Shown: positions 25,570 to 35,215 of the stretch, piece after piece
Layout of the letters: each line of letters starts with the position of its first letter
How positions within the stretch are numbered: the first letter of the stretch is position 1
Source of the DNA: JAFAVZ01 sp036009105
GTDB taxonomy: Bacteria; Acidobacteriota; Thermoanaerobaculia; Gp7-AA8
Length of the DNA: 40,810 nt
NCBI GenBank assembly: GCA_036009105.1
Contig: DASYMJ010000064.1
Coordinates: 1 to 40,810 of the forward strand
Direction: 5' to 3'
Notes under the pieces: generated by a model
Databases searched by the model: none
Seen by the model: only the letters and a program-made list of their open reading frames with translations
Told to the model about the DNA's origin: nothing
Position numbers and translations under genes: made by a program

Positions 25570-28011
25570 TCACCGGCAAATCAGCTGATACACGCCGATC
25601 ACGTCATCCCGCACGTCATCCAGATCGGCCTTGATCTTGGTCACCGTCTGCTGGAACTCGGGGTCGCTCTGCAGCGGCTGGAGCCAGGGATGTTTGATCA
25701 GGGCGTACCAGCTGTGGTGACCGAGGGTGACGGAGCGGTGGAGCCAGAGCATGGCGTTGTTGCGGTCGCCGAGCTTGGCGTAGACATACGCCGCGCGGAG
25801 GGCGGCCCAGTGGTTGCGCTGCGCGTCCGCCTCGAAGGAGCGCACGTAAGACTCGGCGGAGGGGCGGTCGCCGCGGGCGGCGGCGATCATCGCCTTGAGG
25901 CTCTTGCCGAGGTAGTGGCGGGGGACGAGGCGCTGGGCGGCGTCGGCCTCGCGGTCGGCGGCGTCGAGGTTGCCCTGCAGGATGAACGCGACGCCGCGCA
26001 TGTCGTGGCCGGCCAGCGCCGTGTCGTTGTGAGCCAGCGCGAACTCGGCGTTCTTCAGCGCCCCTTCCGGGTCGACGGCGTTCACGTAGTAGTAGCCGCG
26101 CGTCTCCGCCTCGTTCGAGGACGGATCGATGCGCACCAGCTGGTCGATGATGCACTGCGCCTTCTGCAGGTCGCCGGAGGAGATGAAGTACGTGGCCACC
26201 GAGTGCAGCGCCTGCGTGTCGCTGCCGTTGAGCCGCAGCGAGGCCAGCACCTCCCGCACCGACTCGCGAAAGCGGTCGGGATAGCGCACGAACACGCGGC
26301 TCAGGGCGAGGTGGGCCTGAGCGAGATTCGGATCGAGGCGCACCGCCTGGCGCGCGTACGACTCCGCCTTCTCGATGGTGTCTCCCGAGGTGTTGAGGCT
26401 GCGGGCCGAGCCGACGGAGATGGCCACGGCGAGGTCGGCGTATGCGGCGGCGAAATTCGGATCGAGCACGATGGCCCGCTTCAGGGCCGCGACCGTCGCC
26501 TCGTGGTCGGCCGGATCGAAGCTGCCGTTGAGCGAGCGGGCGCGGAGGTACTGCTCGAACGCCTGCGGATTCGAGGAGCGGGGCTGCGAGGCGTTCGTCC
26601 GCGGCTGCTGCACGCCGAGCTTCTGATTGAGGCCGTCGACAGTCCGCGAAGAAACGTCGTCGATCAGCTCGAGCAGGTTGTCCCGCTTGCCGTCGACCGA
26701 ATCGGTCCAGATGTTGAAGCCGCTGCGCGCATCGGTGAGCTGCAGGTTGACCCGCACCAGGTCGCCGGCGGCGAGGAAGTGCCCCTCCAGGATGGCATCC
26801 ACCTGCAGGCGCTCGCTGGCCGACTTCGCATCGATCTTCTTGCCGTGATACTCGACCACGGCGGAGGTCGGCCGCACCTGCAGCGACGGGATCTGCTGGA
26901 GCTTCGTCACCAGCGCGTCCGCCAGGCTGACCGAGAGAAAGTCGTCCTTGGAGTTGTTGGCCAGGTTGGCCAGCGGCAGCACGGCCAGGGAGCGGATCGG
27001 CGTCTGCGCCGTCGAGGCCGGGGCCGGCGGCGGCTCGGCCACGCTTCGCTCCCGCACGAACCAGATGCCGGTCCCCAGCGCGGCGAGCGCCGCGAGCACG
27101 ACGGCGATGCGCAGCGCGGAGCGGGGGTGGGGGAGGGTACGGCCGAGGGTGGAGCGCGTCCGGTCGGAGGGACTCATCCGCACCGTCGGCGTTTCGATCG
27201 TTTCCAGGTCCGAGAGCAGCTCCTGAGCGGTCTGGTAGCGGCCCTTCGGATCTTTCTGCAGGAGGTGGGCGATGATCTTCGTGCCGGGGGGGGGGAAGGC
27301 GGGATCGAGCGGCACGAACGGCTCCGGCTCGGCGTCGCGGATCTTCTCCATGATCAGCAGCGGCGAGTCGGCGTTGAACGGCAGGTGGCCGGAGGCCATC
27401 TGGTACATGACGATGCCGACCGAGAAGAGGTCGGTGCGCTCGTCGGCCGCTCCGCCGCGGGCCTGCTCGGGCGAGAGGTAGTGAATGGTCCCGAAGAAGT
27501 GCCCTTCCGTCGACTCGAAGGAAGTGGCGCCTTCGAGCTCCCTCTGCATGCGGGCCAGGCCGAAGTCGAGGATCTTCACCTGGCCGCTCGGCTCGAGCAT
27601 GATGTTCGCGGCCTTGATGTCGCGATGGATCACGCCGTTGTCGTGGGCGGCGGCGAGGCCGGCGGCGATCTGCCGGGTGATATTGAGGATCTCGCCGGCA
27701 TCGAGCGCCTTGCGGCGCATGCGCTGGGCGAGGGTCTCCCCCTCGCAGTACTCCATGACCAGGAAGGGCTGGCCGTCCGCGGTCTCGTCGACCTCGTAGA
27801 TGGTGGCGACGTTTTGATGGCGAATGGCGGCGGCGGTGCGCGCCTCGCGGAGGAAGCGGGCGCGGCGGTCGGGGCTGCCGAGGTCATCCGTGTGCAGGAC
27901 CTTGATGGCGACGTAGCGGGAGAGCCGCTGATCGCGGGCCAGGTAAACCGCCCCCATGCCCCCTTTGCCGAGGATACGGACGATCTCGAAGCGGTCGAGC
28001 TGGGGCTGCAT
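25570..28011 (-). CDS. Membrane Ser/Thr protein kinase with TolB-like and TPR regions
   Basis: 813-aa receptor-like kinase. The cytoplasmic kinase domain (8-270) is complete: Gly loop GKGGMGAVY (15-23), VAIK Lys37, HRDIKAAN with catalytic Asp131, DFG 149-151, and GTIHYLSPEQARG. One membrane helix (about 300-319, LRIAVVLAALAALGTGIWFV) leads outside to a TolB-N/FlgO-like beta domain (IRSLAVLPLANLANNSKDDF, VDAILEGHFLAAGDLVRVNL). A series of TPR helices to the C-terminus follows (AVRLDPNLAQAHLALSRVFV, 'LGDRNNAMLWLHRSVTLG'). The arrangement is common in Acidobacteriota. The ATG at 28011 is only 1 nt from hairpin 6, leaving no Shine-Dalgarno site. It is divergent from the giant regulator at 28225. 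Confidence 0.9.
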   Translation of the reverse strand: MQPQLDRFEIVRILGKGGMGAVYLARDQRLSRYVAIKVLHTDDLGSPDRRARFLREARTAAAIRHQNVATIYEVDETADGQPFLVMEYCEGETLAQRMRRKALDAGEILNITRQIAAGLAAAHDNGVIHRDIKAANIMLEPSGQVKILDFGLARMQRELEGATSFESTEGHFFGTIHYLSPEQARGGAADERTDLFSVGIVMYQMASGHLPFNADSPLLIMEKIRDAEPEPFVPLDPAFPPPGTKIIAHLLQKDPKGRYQTAQELLSDLETIETPTVRMSPSDRTRSTLGRTLPHPRSALRIAVVLAALAALGTGIWFVRERSVAEPPPAPASTAQTPIRSLAVLPLANLANNSKDDFLSVSLADALVTKLQQIPSLQVRPTSAVVEYHGKKIDAKSASERLQVDAILEGHFLAAGDLVRVNLQLTDARSGFNIWTDSVDGKRDNLLELIDDVSSRTVDGLNQKLGVQQPRTNASQPRSSNPQAFEQYLRARSLNGSFDPADHEATVAALKRAIVLDPNFAAAYADLAVAISVGSARSLNTSGDTIEKAESYARQAVRLDPNLAQAHLALSRVFVRYPDRFRESVREVLASLRLNGSDTQALHSVATYFISSGDLQKAQCIIDQLVRIDPSSNEAETRGYYYVNAVDPEGALKNAEFALAHNDTALAGHDMRGVAFILQGNLDAADREADAAQRLVPRHYLGKSLKAMIAAARGDRPSAESYVRSFEADAQRNHWAALRAAYVYAKLGDRNNAMLWLHRSVTLGHHSWYALIKHPWLQPLQSDPEFQQTVTKIKADLDDVRDDVIGVYQLICR

Positions 28012-28012
28012 T

Positions 28013-28125
28013 GTCAGTTGCTGGTCGCTGGTTGCCGGTTACTGGTAGAGGGAGGTTGCCGGCGGGATGGCAAGCGGTAGTGAGCGGGACTACCAGCACC
28101 AGCAACTAGCAACCAGTAACTATTC
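28013..28125. repeat. Heptamer-repeat hairpin 6 (GTTACTG/GTTGCTG family)
   Basis: The left arm (28013-28048) reads GTTGCTG, GTCGCTG, GTTGCCG, GTTACTG, GTAG. The right arm (28090-28125) is the reverse complement of GTTACTG, GTTGCTA, GTTGCTG, GTGCTG, GTAG. It shares its family with hairpin 4. It occupies the whole 5' side of the kinase gene, beginning 2 nt from its ATG; a TAGAAT box at 28122-28127 (minus strand) would place it in the leader RNA. Confidence 0.8.
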
Positions 28126-28190
28126 TACACGACGGCGCACACTTAGCCGGAGCTGGCCGCTTTTCTGACCCCCTTCCACCTGAAACGGGT

Positions 28191-28216
28191 TATATTCTCA
28201 CCCCATAGAACGTATC
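28191..28216 (+). promoter_or_regulatory. Putative -10 box region and RBS for the giant regulator
   Basis: TATATT at 28191-28196 is the best -10-like box; the -35 region is weak. GGAG lies 4 nt before the ATG at 28225 (CGGAGACTC), just beyond the range given. I found no convincing -24/-12 (sigma-54) promoter here, so autoregulation through sigma-54 is not supported. Confidence 0.35.
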
Positions 28217-28224
28217 GGAGACTC

Positions 28225-31200
28225 ATGACTGCTACCGAGAGCGTTGCGCCTGAGCTGCAGCTGCCGCCGCGTTACCAGATTCGAGCGGTTCTCAAAGAGA
28301 CCCACGCCACCTCCGTCTACAAGGTGTTCGACGCCGCCGACAAGCGCGACGAGGCCATCAAGATCCTCCGCCACGAGCTCTCCGAGCCGCAGCAGCTTCT
28401 CCGCTTCAAGACCGAGTTCTCCACCCTCGCCTCCATCGAGCACGCCAGCATCATCAAAGTCTTCGACTACGGCCTCCTCCACGACCGCTTCCCGTACTTC
28501 ACCATGGAGTACTTCGCCGGCAAGCGGATCTCCGAGTTCTTCGACGGCCAGAACTGGGACGCCCTCTACGACGTCATCCTGCAGATCGCCTCGGCGCTGC
28601 ACCACATCCACCACCTCGGCATCATCCACCTCGATCTCAAGCCGTCCAACATCCTGGTCAGCGAGGCGGGGAAGGCGAAGGTCATGGACTTCGGCCTGGC
28701 CATCGAGAGCCGCCAGGTGCTCGACCGGCAGATCCGCGGCACGCTGCAGTACATGGCGCCGGAAGTCCTGCGCCAGGACCGGGTCGACTCGCGCGCCGAT
28801 CTCTACGCCCTCGGCATGACGCTTTACGAGACGGTGACCGGCGCGCTGCCCGGCTACGGCAAGGCGCCCATCGACGTCATCCGCATGCATCTGGACGAAG
28901 AGATCCGCCCCCCTTCGTCGATCAATCCGCGCGTGCCGGAAGGGCTGGAAGCGATCATCCGCAAGCTGCTGGAGAAAGACCCCCGCCACCGCTACGCCTC
29001 GGCGGCCGCGCTGCTGCAGGCCGTGGCGGCCGCGGCGGGCAAGCGCGCGCCGGCGGCGGAGCTGCTGGTCGGACAGGGCGAGCTCTACGCGGCGCCGCTG
29101 ATCGGACGGAAGGGGGAAGTGGCGCAGCTGATGACGCTCATCAGCGACGCGCGCGAGGGACGGGGCAACGGCATCATCCTGGCGGGGCCGGAAGGGCTGG
29201 GGAAGAGCCGCATCGTGCGCGATGCGACGCTGCGGGCGCAGCTGGACGGCGCGCGCGTCTTCTGCGGCCGCTGTCCGGTCAACCGCAAGACCATCTACGC
29301 GCCGTTCTTCGAGATCTTCCGCCAGCTGGTCACCGCGGTGAGCCCCGACGCGGACGTCAGCGAGGAGATCCGGCGCATCCTCCGCCCGGTCATGGCCGGC
29401 ACCGACGTGCGGGCCACCAAGGGGGACAAGTACCGCCTCTACAACCACATCGTGCAGTCGATGCAGGACATCTACGGGTTCCTCAGCGCCGGCAGCGACT
29501 CGAGCGGCACGCCGCTCATCGTGGTCATCGAAGACCTGCAGTGGGCCGATCCGTCGACCTGCGAGCTCTTCTCCTTCCTGGTCGGCGAGGCGCGGCAGAA
29601 CAAGCTGCTGGTGATCGGCACCCTGACCACCGACGGCGAGTCGACCGAGGATGCGGCGAGCTGGGAGCAGCGGGCGCGGGAGGGGAACTTCCCCATCCTG
29701 CACATCGACACGCTGAACGAGACGCTGGTGCGGGAGCACGTGCAGTCGCTCCTCGGCTCGATGAACATCTCCGAAGAGCTGGTGCGGTGGATGCTGTGGG
29801 AGTCGTCCGGCTCGCCGCTGAACATCCGGCGCATCACCGACTACCTCATCGCCCACCAGTTCCTGCACTGGCAGGCCACCGGGTGGGTGGCCGAGATGGA
29901 GCGCATCCGCGGCCTGCGCATCCCGGGCGGCGCGGCGTCGATCCTGATGGAGAAAGTCGAGGCCCTGACTCCCGAGCAGCGGATGCTCATCGAGGCCGGC
30001 GCCGTGATCGGCGAGGTGTCGGACGTCGACCTGCTGACCCACATCTCCGACGCGGAGCCGGAGACGACCTACCGCATCCTGCGCCAGCTCATCCAGCTCA
30101 ACCTGCTCGACGAGTCGACGGACGGCAAGACCGTCACCTTCCCCCAGATCCACCTGCGGGACACGATCTACAACGGCATGACCGACCGGCGGCGGAGCGA
30201 GCTCCACCTGCGCGTCGGCCACGCCCTGGAGCCGCAGCTGCAGGCCGGCTCGTCGCAGCTGGTCGGCCAGATCGCGTATCACTTCGCGCGGGCCAACGAG
30301 AGCGAGAAGGGCATCCGCTACGCGGTGGAGGCGGGCGACCTCGCCACGCGCACGCTCGCCCACGAGGAGGCGACGGAGTTCTACCGCACGGCGCTGGAGC
30401 TGCTGGACCTCAACGGGGCGGACGAGGCCTCCAAGCTCGAAGTGCGGGAGAAGCTGGCCGACGCGTACTACCGCAGCGCGAACTATCGCGAGGCGATGCA
30501 GGCCTACCAGTTCCTGCTCAAGAGCATCCAGTCCCGCGGCGGGACCGATCAGGCCAACGAGCACCTCGGCCGGATCATGAAGAAGATCGGCAAGGTGCTG
30601 GGCAAGCGCGGCGAGCAGGACTCGGCGCTCTCGTACTTTCACAACGCGCTGGAGATCTATGAACAGCTCGGCCGGCCGCTGGAAGTGGCCGAGCTGCTGA
30701 ACCGCAGCGCGTGGCTCTATCGCGAGAAGGACGACTTCGACGCCGCGCGCGCGGCCTCGACGAAGGCGCTGACCATCCTCGAGCCGATGGAGCCGAACGT
30801 CGTGTTCGGCTACGTCAAGAACATGCTCGGCATCATCGAGTACGCCACCGGCAACTGGCAGCGCGCGAAAGACACGCTGCTGGAGGCGTATGCCGTGGCC
30901 GAGAAGCTCGGCTCGACCCAGCTGAAGAAGACCGTCTCCACGAACCTCGGCAACACGCACTGGAAGCTCGGCGAGTGGGACACGGCGCTGGTCTTCTACC
31001 GCGAGAACCTGGAGGTCTCGGAGTCGGAAGGCGATCTCTGGTCGCTCATCAGCGCGTACAACAACGTCGGCGTCATCGAGTTCTGCCGCGGGCAGTTCCA
31101 TGCGGCGGCGGACTATTTCGAGCGGAGCGTCCGCTTCGACGAGAAGATCGGCTCGCTGGAGTTCGAGGCGCTGGCCCGGGAGAACCTGGGCGAGGCGCTG

Positions 31201-33495
31201 GAGATGGTGGGCCGCTGGAAAGAGGCGCTGGAGCACTACCAGCGCTGCGTGCAGCTGGAAGGCTTCGACGAGTCGCGCGCCTCGCGCACCTCGGTCTACG
31301 TCCCGCTGGCCCGGCTGACCAACAAGAAGGGCGACATCGCCAAGGCGCTGGAGTACGGGCAGAAGGCGCTCGCCGCGGCGGAACGGGCGCGCGATGAGGA
31401 TCTGATCGCCGAGGCTTCTTACATCCTGGCCGCGATCGAGGATGAGCGGGAGAACCTGGACGACGCGGAGCGGAATCTTCAGCGGGCGATGGAGATCTTC
31501 GAGCAGAACCGCACCGTGCAGGGGCTGGCGCGGGCGCACACGGCCTGGTCGGCCATCTGCCTGCGGCGGGGGAACCTGGCCGAGGCGGAGCGGCATGCCG
31601 AGGCGGGGGCGAAGTGGGCCCGGGAGCTGAATGACCGCTTCAACCTCGCCAAGAACGACTGGGCGTGGGCCAAGATTCTCTCGTTCCGCGGAGAGCGGGA
31701 GGCGGCCGCGGCGAAGTTCGAGTCGGCCCGGGTCACCTTCGAAGAGCTGGACACGCCTTACGAGCTGGCCCGGCTGCTGTTCGACGTCGGCGTGTTGCGG
31801 GAGGAGGCGGAAGAGGCGACGGTGACCATCCGCAGCGCCATCCGCATCTTCGAGAAGCTCGATGCGACGCACGATCTGGAGCGGGCCCGCGGCGCGCTGT
31901 TCCGGATCAAGCCGGCCGGCAAGGCGCCGGATCAGAACGTGGTCGGCCTGTACGAGATCGTCAAGATCATCAACTCGTCCCTGAACCTGGAGGACGTGCT
32001 GAACCGGGTGCTCGATGTGTGCGTGCGGCGTTTGCGCGCGGAGCGGGGCATGATCCTCCTCTTCGATCCGATCACCGGCGCGTTGCGGACGCGGGTGGTG
32101 CGGAACATCAAGGAAGGTGGGGAAGGGGAGTCGAAGCGCTCGCCCCAGACCATCATCAAGGAAGTGATCGCCTCGGGGCAGTCGGTGCTCTCCGCCGATG
32201 CGCGGGCCGACGCGCGGTTCGTGGAGTCGGAGTCGGTGATCGCGGAGAACATCCTCTCCATCCTCTGCGTGCCGCTCATCATCAAGGACCGGATCGCCGG
32301 CTCGATCTACGTCGATCACCGCCAGGCGCGGCACCTCTTCTCCCAGAAAGACCTCGTCTTCCTGGAGGCGTTCGCCGATCAGGCGGCCATCGCCATCGAG
32401 AACGCGCGGCTATACGAGGAGCTGGAAGAGGCGCGGACGCGCCTGTCCCTGGAGAACGAGTCGCTGCGGCGGGAAGTGCTGGTGGAGAAGCACCTCGACT
32501 CCGTGGTCGGGCAGTCGGAGGCGGTGGCGAAGATCCAGTTCGCCATCCGCAAGGCGGCGGCCGGGGCCTCGACGGTGCTGGTGCGGGGCGAGTCGGGGAC
32601 GGGCAAGGGGCTCATCGCCCGGATCATCCACAACGTCAGTCCCCGCCGGAACGGACCGTTCATCAAGTTCAACTGCGCGGCGCTCCCCGAGACGCTGGCC
32701 GAGTCGGAGCTGTTCGGCCACGAGAAGGGGGCGTTCACCGGCGCCGACCGGCGCAAGCTGGGCCGCTTCGAGCTGGCCAACGGTGGGACGATCTTTCTCG
32801 ACGAGATCGGCAAGATCAACCTGGCCATGCAGGCCAAGCTGCTGCGGGTGGTGGAGGACAAGGAGTTCGAGCGCGTCGGCGGCACGCAGACCATCAAGTC
32901 GGATGTGAAGATCATCGCCGCCACGAACCTGGACGTGGAGACGGCCATCGAGGAGGGGACGTTCCGGGAGGACCTCTTCTACCGGCTGAACATCATCCCG
33001 CTGGTGCTCCCGCCGTTGCGGGAGCGGAAGGACGACATCCCGCTGCTGGCCGAGCACTTCATGCGCAAGATCTGCAAGGACCTGGGGGTGGAGAACAAGC
33101 GGCTGGAGCCGGGAGTGATCGACCTTTTTCTGCGCTACAACTGGCCGGGCAACGTGCGGGAGCTGGAAGCCACGTTGCATCGGGCCATCGTGATGTCGAA
33201 CGGCGAGACCATCACCCGGAACGACTTCTACGGCCTCTTCGCCGAGCTGCCGGCCAGCGTGGTGGAAGACGGGCCGATGGTGATGCCGAACTCGCTGCTC
33301 AACCCGATGGTGGCGAAGATGGACATCACCAGCGAGGTGTATGACGAGGTGATCTCTTCCGTCGACCGGCAGCTCATCGAACGGGCCCTGGAGACGTCCG
33401 GCGGGCGCATCCGGGAGGCGGCGCGGAGGCTGGGACTGGCCAGAAACACCCTTAAATCAAAAATACAGAAGTACAACATCGCCGTTCGGGAGTAG
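28225..33495 (+). CDS. PknK-like kinase/ATPase/TPR/GAF/sigma-54 activator fusion
   Basis: 1756-aa single-chain regulator. Order: protein kinase domain (14-275) with Lys46, HLDLKPSN with catalytic Asp137, DFG 155-157 and GTLQYMAPEVL, but a Gly loop without GxGxxG (VLKETHATSVYKV); AAA_16-type ATPase, LIGRKGEV, Walker A GPEGLGKS (about 321-328), Walker B VVIEDLQWAD (433-442); long TPR region (about 660-1210); GAF domain (about 1242-1405) ending in a coiled coil; sigma-54 AAA+ domain with GESGTGKG (1455-1462), the intact GAFTGA loop (1502-1507) and Walker B FLDEIG (Asp1526-Glu1527); C-terminal Fis helix-turn-helix (about 1712-1752, RIREAARRLGLARNTLKSKI). The first half resembles PknK. No membrane segment. 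GGAG lies 4 nt before the ATG. The M61 peptidase gene follows after 11 bp. Confidence 0.93.
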   Translation: MTATESVAPELQLPPRYQIRAVLKETHATSVYKVFDAADKRDEAIKILRHELSEPQQLLRFKTEFSTLASIEHASIIKVFDYGLLHDRFPYFTMEYFAGKRISEFFDGQNWDALYDVILQIASALHHIHHLGIIHLDLKPSNILVSEAGKAKVMDFGLAIESRQVLDRQIRGTLQYMAPEVLRQDRVDSRADLYALGMTLYETVTGALPGYGKAPIDVIRMHLDEEIRPPSSINPRVPEGLEAIIRKLLEKDPRHRYASAAALLQAVAAAAGKRAPAAELLVGQGELYAAPLIGRKGEVAQLMTLISDAREGRGNGIILAGPEGLGKSRIVRDATLRAQLDGARVFCGRCPVNRKTIYAPFFEIFRQLVTAVSPDADVSEEIRRILRPVMAGTDVRATKGDKYRLYNHIVQSMQDIYGFLSAGSDSSGTPLIVVIEDLQWADPSTCELFSFLVGEARQNKLLVIGTLTTDGESTEDAASWEQRAREGNFPILHIDTLNETLVREHVQSLLGSMNISEELVRWMLWESSGSPLNIRRITDYLIAHQFLHWQATGWVAEMERIRGLRIPGGAASILMEKVEALTPEQRMLIEAGAVIGEVSDVDLLTHISDAEPETTYRILRQLIQLNLLDESTDGKTVTFPQIHLRDTIYNGMTDRRRSELHLRVGHALEPQLQAGSSQLVGQIAYHFARANESEKGIRYAVEAGDLATRTLAHEEATEFYRTALELLDLNGADEASKLEVREKLADAYYRSANYREAMQAYQFLLKSIQSRGGTDQANEHLGRIMKKIGKVLGKRGEQDSALSYFHNALEIYEQLGRPLEVAELLNRSAWLYREKDDFDAARAASTKALTILEPMEPNVVFGYVKNMLGIIEYATGNWQRAKDTLLEAYAVAEKLGSTQLKKTVSTNLGNTHWKLGEWDTALVFYRENLEVSESEGDLWSLISAYNNVGVIEFCRGQFHAAADYFERSVRFDEKIGSLEFEALARENLGEALEMVGRWKEALEHYQRCVQLEGFDESRASRTSVYVPLARLTNKKGDIAKALEYGQKALAAAERARDEDLIAEASYILAAIEDERENLDDAERNLQRAMEIFEQNRTVQGLARAHTAWSAICLRRGNLAEAERHAEAGAKWARELNDRFNLAKNDWAWAKILSFRGEREAAAAKFESARVTFEELDTPYELARLLFDVGVLREEAEEATVTIRSAIRIFEKLDATHDLERARGALFRIKPAGKAPDQNVVGLYEIVKIINSSLNLEDVLNRVLDVCVRRLRAERGMILLFDPITGALRTRVVRNIKEGGEGESKRSPQTIIKEVIASGQSVLSADARADARFVESESVIAENILSILCVPLIIKDRIAGSIYVDHRQARHLFSQKDLVFLEAFADQAAIAIENARLYEELEEARTRLSLENESLRREVLVEKHLDSVVGQSEAVAKIQFAIRKAAAGASTVLVRGESGTGKGLIARIIHNVSPRRNGPFIKFNCAALPETLAESELFGHEKGAFTGADRRKLGRFELANGGTIFLDEIGKINLAMQAKLLRVVEDKEFERVGGTQTIKSDVKIIAATNLDVETAIEEGTFREDLFYRLNIIPLVLPPLRERKDDIPLLAEHFMRKICKDLGVENKRLEPGVIDLFLRYNWPGNVRELEATLHRAIVMSNGETITRNDFYGLFAELPASVVEDGPMVMPNSLLNPMVAKMDITSEVYDEVISSVDRQLIERALETSGGRIREAARRLGLARNTLKSKIQKYNIAVRE

Positions 33496-33506
33496 CCTTA
33501 CGGGTC

Positions 33507-35207
33507 GTGGTTCGATACCAGCTCTCCTGGCGGAATCCGAATGAGCATCTCTACGACGTCGCGGTGACGTTCATCGCCCCGGTCGACGACCCGCTGCTGC
33601 ATCTGCCGGCGTGGCGTCCGGGGCGCTACACGATCCAGAACTTCGCGGCGAACGTGCGGGAGTGGAGTCCGAACATGCGCAAGGTGGCCAAGTCCGCCTG
33701 GCGCGTCGGCGCGCGGGTGGGCGAACAGGTCACGGTGCGCTATCGCTATTACGCGGGCGTCCTCGATGCCGGCTCCAGCTTCCTCGACGAGCGCGAGGCC
33801 TACTTCAACGGCTCGAACCTCTTCATGTGGGTGGATGGGTTGCGCTCCGAGCCGGCGGTGCTCTGCGTGGAGGCGCCGGAGGAGTGGCGCGTGGAGACGC
33901 AGCTGCCCTCCATCCGCCCTCACACCTTCCAGGCGCGCGACTACGACCACCTCATCGACGCGCCCACCATCGCCGCGGCTTCGATCACCCATCACGCCTT
34001 CGAGGAATCGGGCGCCGCGATCCACGTGGTGTTCCTCGCCGCGGAAGGGATCGAGACCGGGCGGTTCGTGGAGCCGCTGCGGGCCGTGGTCCGGACCCAG
34101 GCGGAGCTCTTCGGCGGACTCCCCCTTTCCGAGTACCGCTTCCTCTACCACGTGGGCGACAAGTGGCACGGCGTGGAGCACGAGGACTCCTGCTCCATCC
34201 TGGTGCGGCGCGGCGCGCTGGTCGGCGTGCAGGCGGGGGATGAAGGCTTCGACCACCTGCTCTCCATCTCCTCCCACGAGCTCTTCCACGTGTGGAACGT
34301 GAAGCGGATCGTCCCGGCCCGCTTCGTCCCGTACGACTACTCGGCGGAGACTCCGACCCGCCTGCTCTGGGCCATGGAAGGGATCACCTCCTACTACGGC
34401 GACCTGACCCTGCTCCGGGCCGGGATCTGGGATACCACGCGCTACCTCAAGCACCTGCAGCACGAGATCGAGCTGCTGGAGTCCTCGCCCGGCCGGCATC
34501 ACCTCTCCCTGGCCCAGGCCAGCTTCGACGGCTGGCTGCAGGACCAGATCCACGACAAGTCGAATGCCTGGGTCTCGTTCTACAACAAGGGAGAGATCGT
34601 GGCGGCGCTGCTCGACCTGGAGATCCGCCGGCGCAGCGCGAAGACCCTGGACGACGTGATGCGCTACCTCTGGCGCGAGTACGGCGAGGAGCGGCGGGGG
34701 CTGGAGGAGGACGCGATCGAGCGAGCCGCGGCCTTCGTCACCGGCGAGGATTTCGCCGAGTTCTTCGCCCGCTATGTGGACGGCACCGAGCCGCTGCCGT
34801 ACGCGGAGCTGTTCGACTCCGCCGGCGTCACCTACGAGTCGCAGCCCCGCGACCTCGGTTTCGGCGCCCGCCTGCGCAATGCCGACGGCGCGCTGCTGCT
34901 GGAGACGGTGACGCGCGGCGGCACGGCGATGGAAGCGGGCCTGCTGCCCGGCGACGAGCTGATCGCCATCGACGGCACGCGCACTCGTTCCGAGGCCGAT
35001 GTGCAGCGCGTCTTCCGCGGCGTGGTGCCGGGTGTGCAATCGGTGGAGATCCTGTTCGCCCGGGCGGGGGTGGTGCAGCGGCGGCACGTGGTGGCCCGCC
35101 CGGACGGAAGCGTGACCATCTCGCTGACGCTGCGGGAAGGGCGGGAGTACGGCCCGGCGCTGGATGGCTTCGAAGCGCACAGATCACAGCTCACGGCGCA
35201 GCGGTAG
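33507..35207 (+). CDS. M61-family glycyl aminopeptidase-like protease with PDZ domain
   Basis: 566-aa zinc metallopeptidase of family M61. The N-terminal beta domain (VRYQLSWRNPNEHLYDVAVT, PAWRPGRYTIQNFAANVREW) is typical. The catalytic domain has SHELFHVWNVKRI with HExxH at His257-Glu258-His261, and AMEGITSYYGD supplying the third ligand Glu291. A C-terminal PDZ domain (about 460-540, GGTAMEAGLLPGDELIAIDG) completes the usual layout. M61 enzymes remove N-terminal Gly or Ala. No signal peptide is evident, so it may be cytoplasmic. The start is a GTG 11 bp after the regulator stop, with no clear Shine-Dalgarno site, so co-transcription with the regulator is likely. Confidence 0.92.
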   Translation: MVRYQLSWRNPNEHLYDVAVTFIAPVDDPLLHLPAWRPGRYTIQNFAANVREWSPNMRKVAKSAWRVGARVGEQVTVRYRYYAGVLDAGSSFLDEREAYFNGSNLFMWVDGLRSEPAVLCVEAPEEWRVETQLPSIRPHTFQARDYDHLIDAPTIAAASITHHAFEESGAAIHVVFLAAEGIETGRFVEPLRAVVRTQAELFGGLPLSEYRFLYHVGDKWHGVEHEDSCSILVRRGALVGVQAGDEGFDHLLSISSHELFHVWNVKRIVPARFVPYDYSAETPTRLLWAMEGITSYYGDLTLLRAGIWDTTRYLKHLQHEIELLESSPGRHHLSLAQASFDGWLQDQIHDKSNAWVSFYNKGEIVAALLDLEIRRRSAKTLDDVMRYLWREYGEERRGLEEDAIERAAAFVTGEDFAEFFARYVDGTEPLPYAELFDSAGVTYESQPRDLGFGARLRNADGALLLETVTRGGTAMEAGLLPGDELIAIDGTRTRSEADVQRVFRGVVPGVQSVEILFARAGVVQRRHVVARPDGSVTISLTLREGREYGPALDGFEAHRSQLTAQR

Positions 35208-35215
35208 GTGCGGCG

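Noticed and set aside
28126..28224. Sigma-54 (-24/-12) promoter before the giant regulator
   Set aside because: TGGCCGC at 28154 lacks a GC dinucleotide at the required spacing.
28198..32334. A 1378-codon open frame antisense to the giant regulator
   Set aside because: Composition is Leu/Arg/Asp/Val/His-rich with no recognisable domain. It mirrors the GC-biased third positions of the real gene on the other strand, whose domains are clear.
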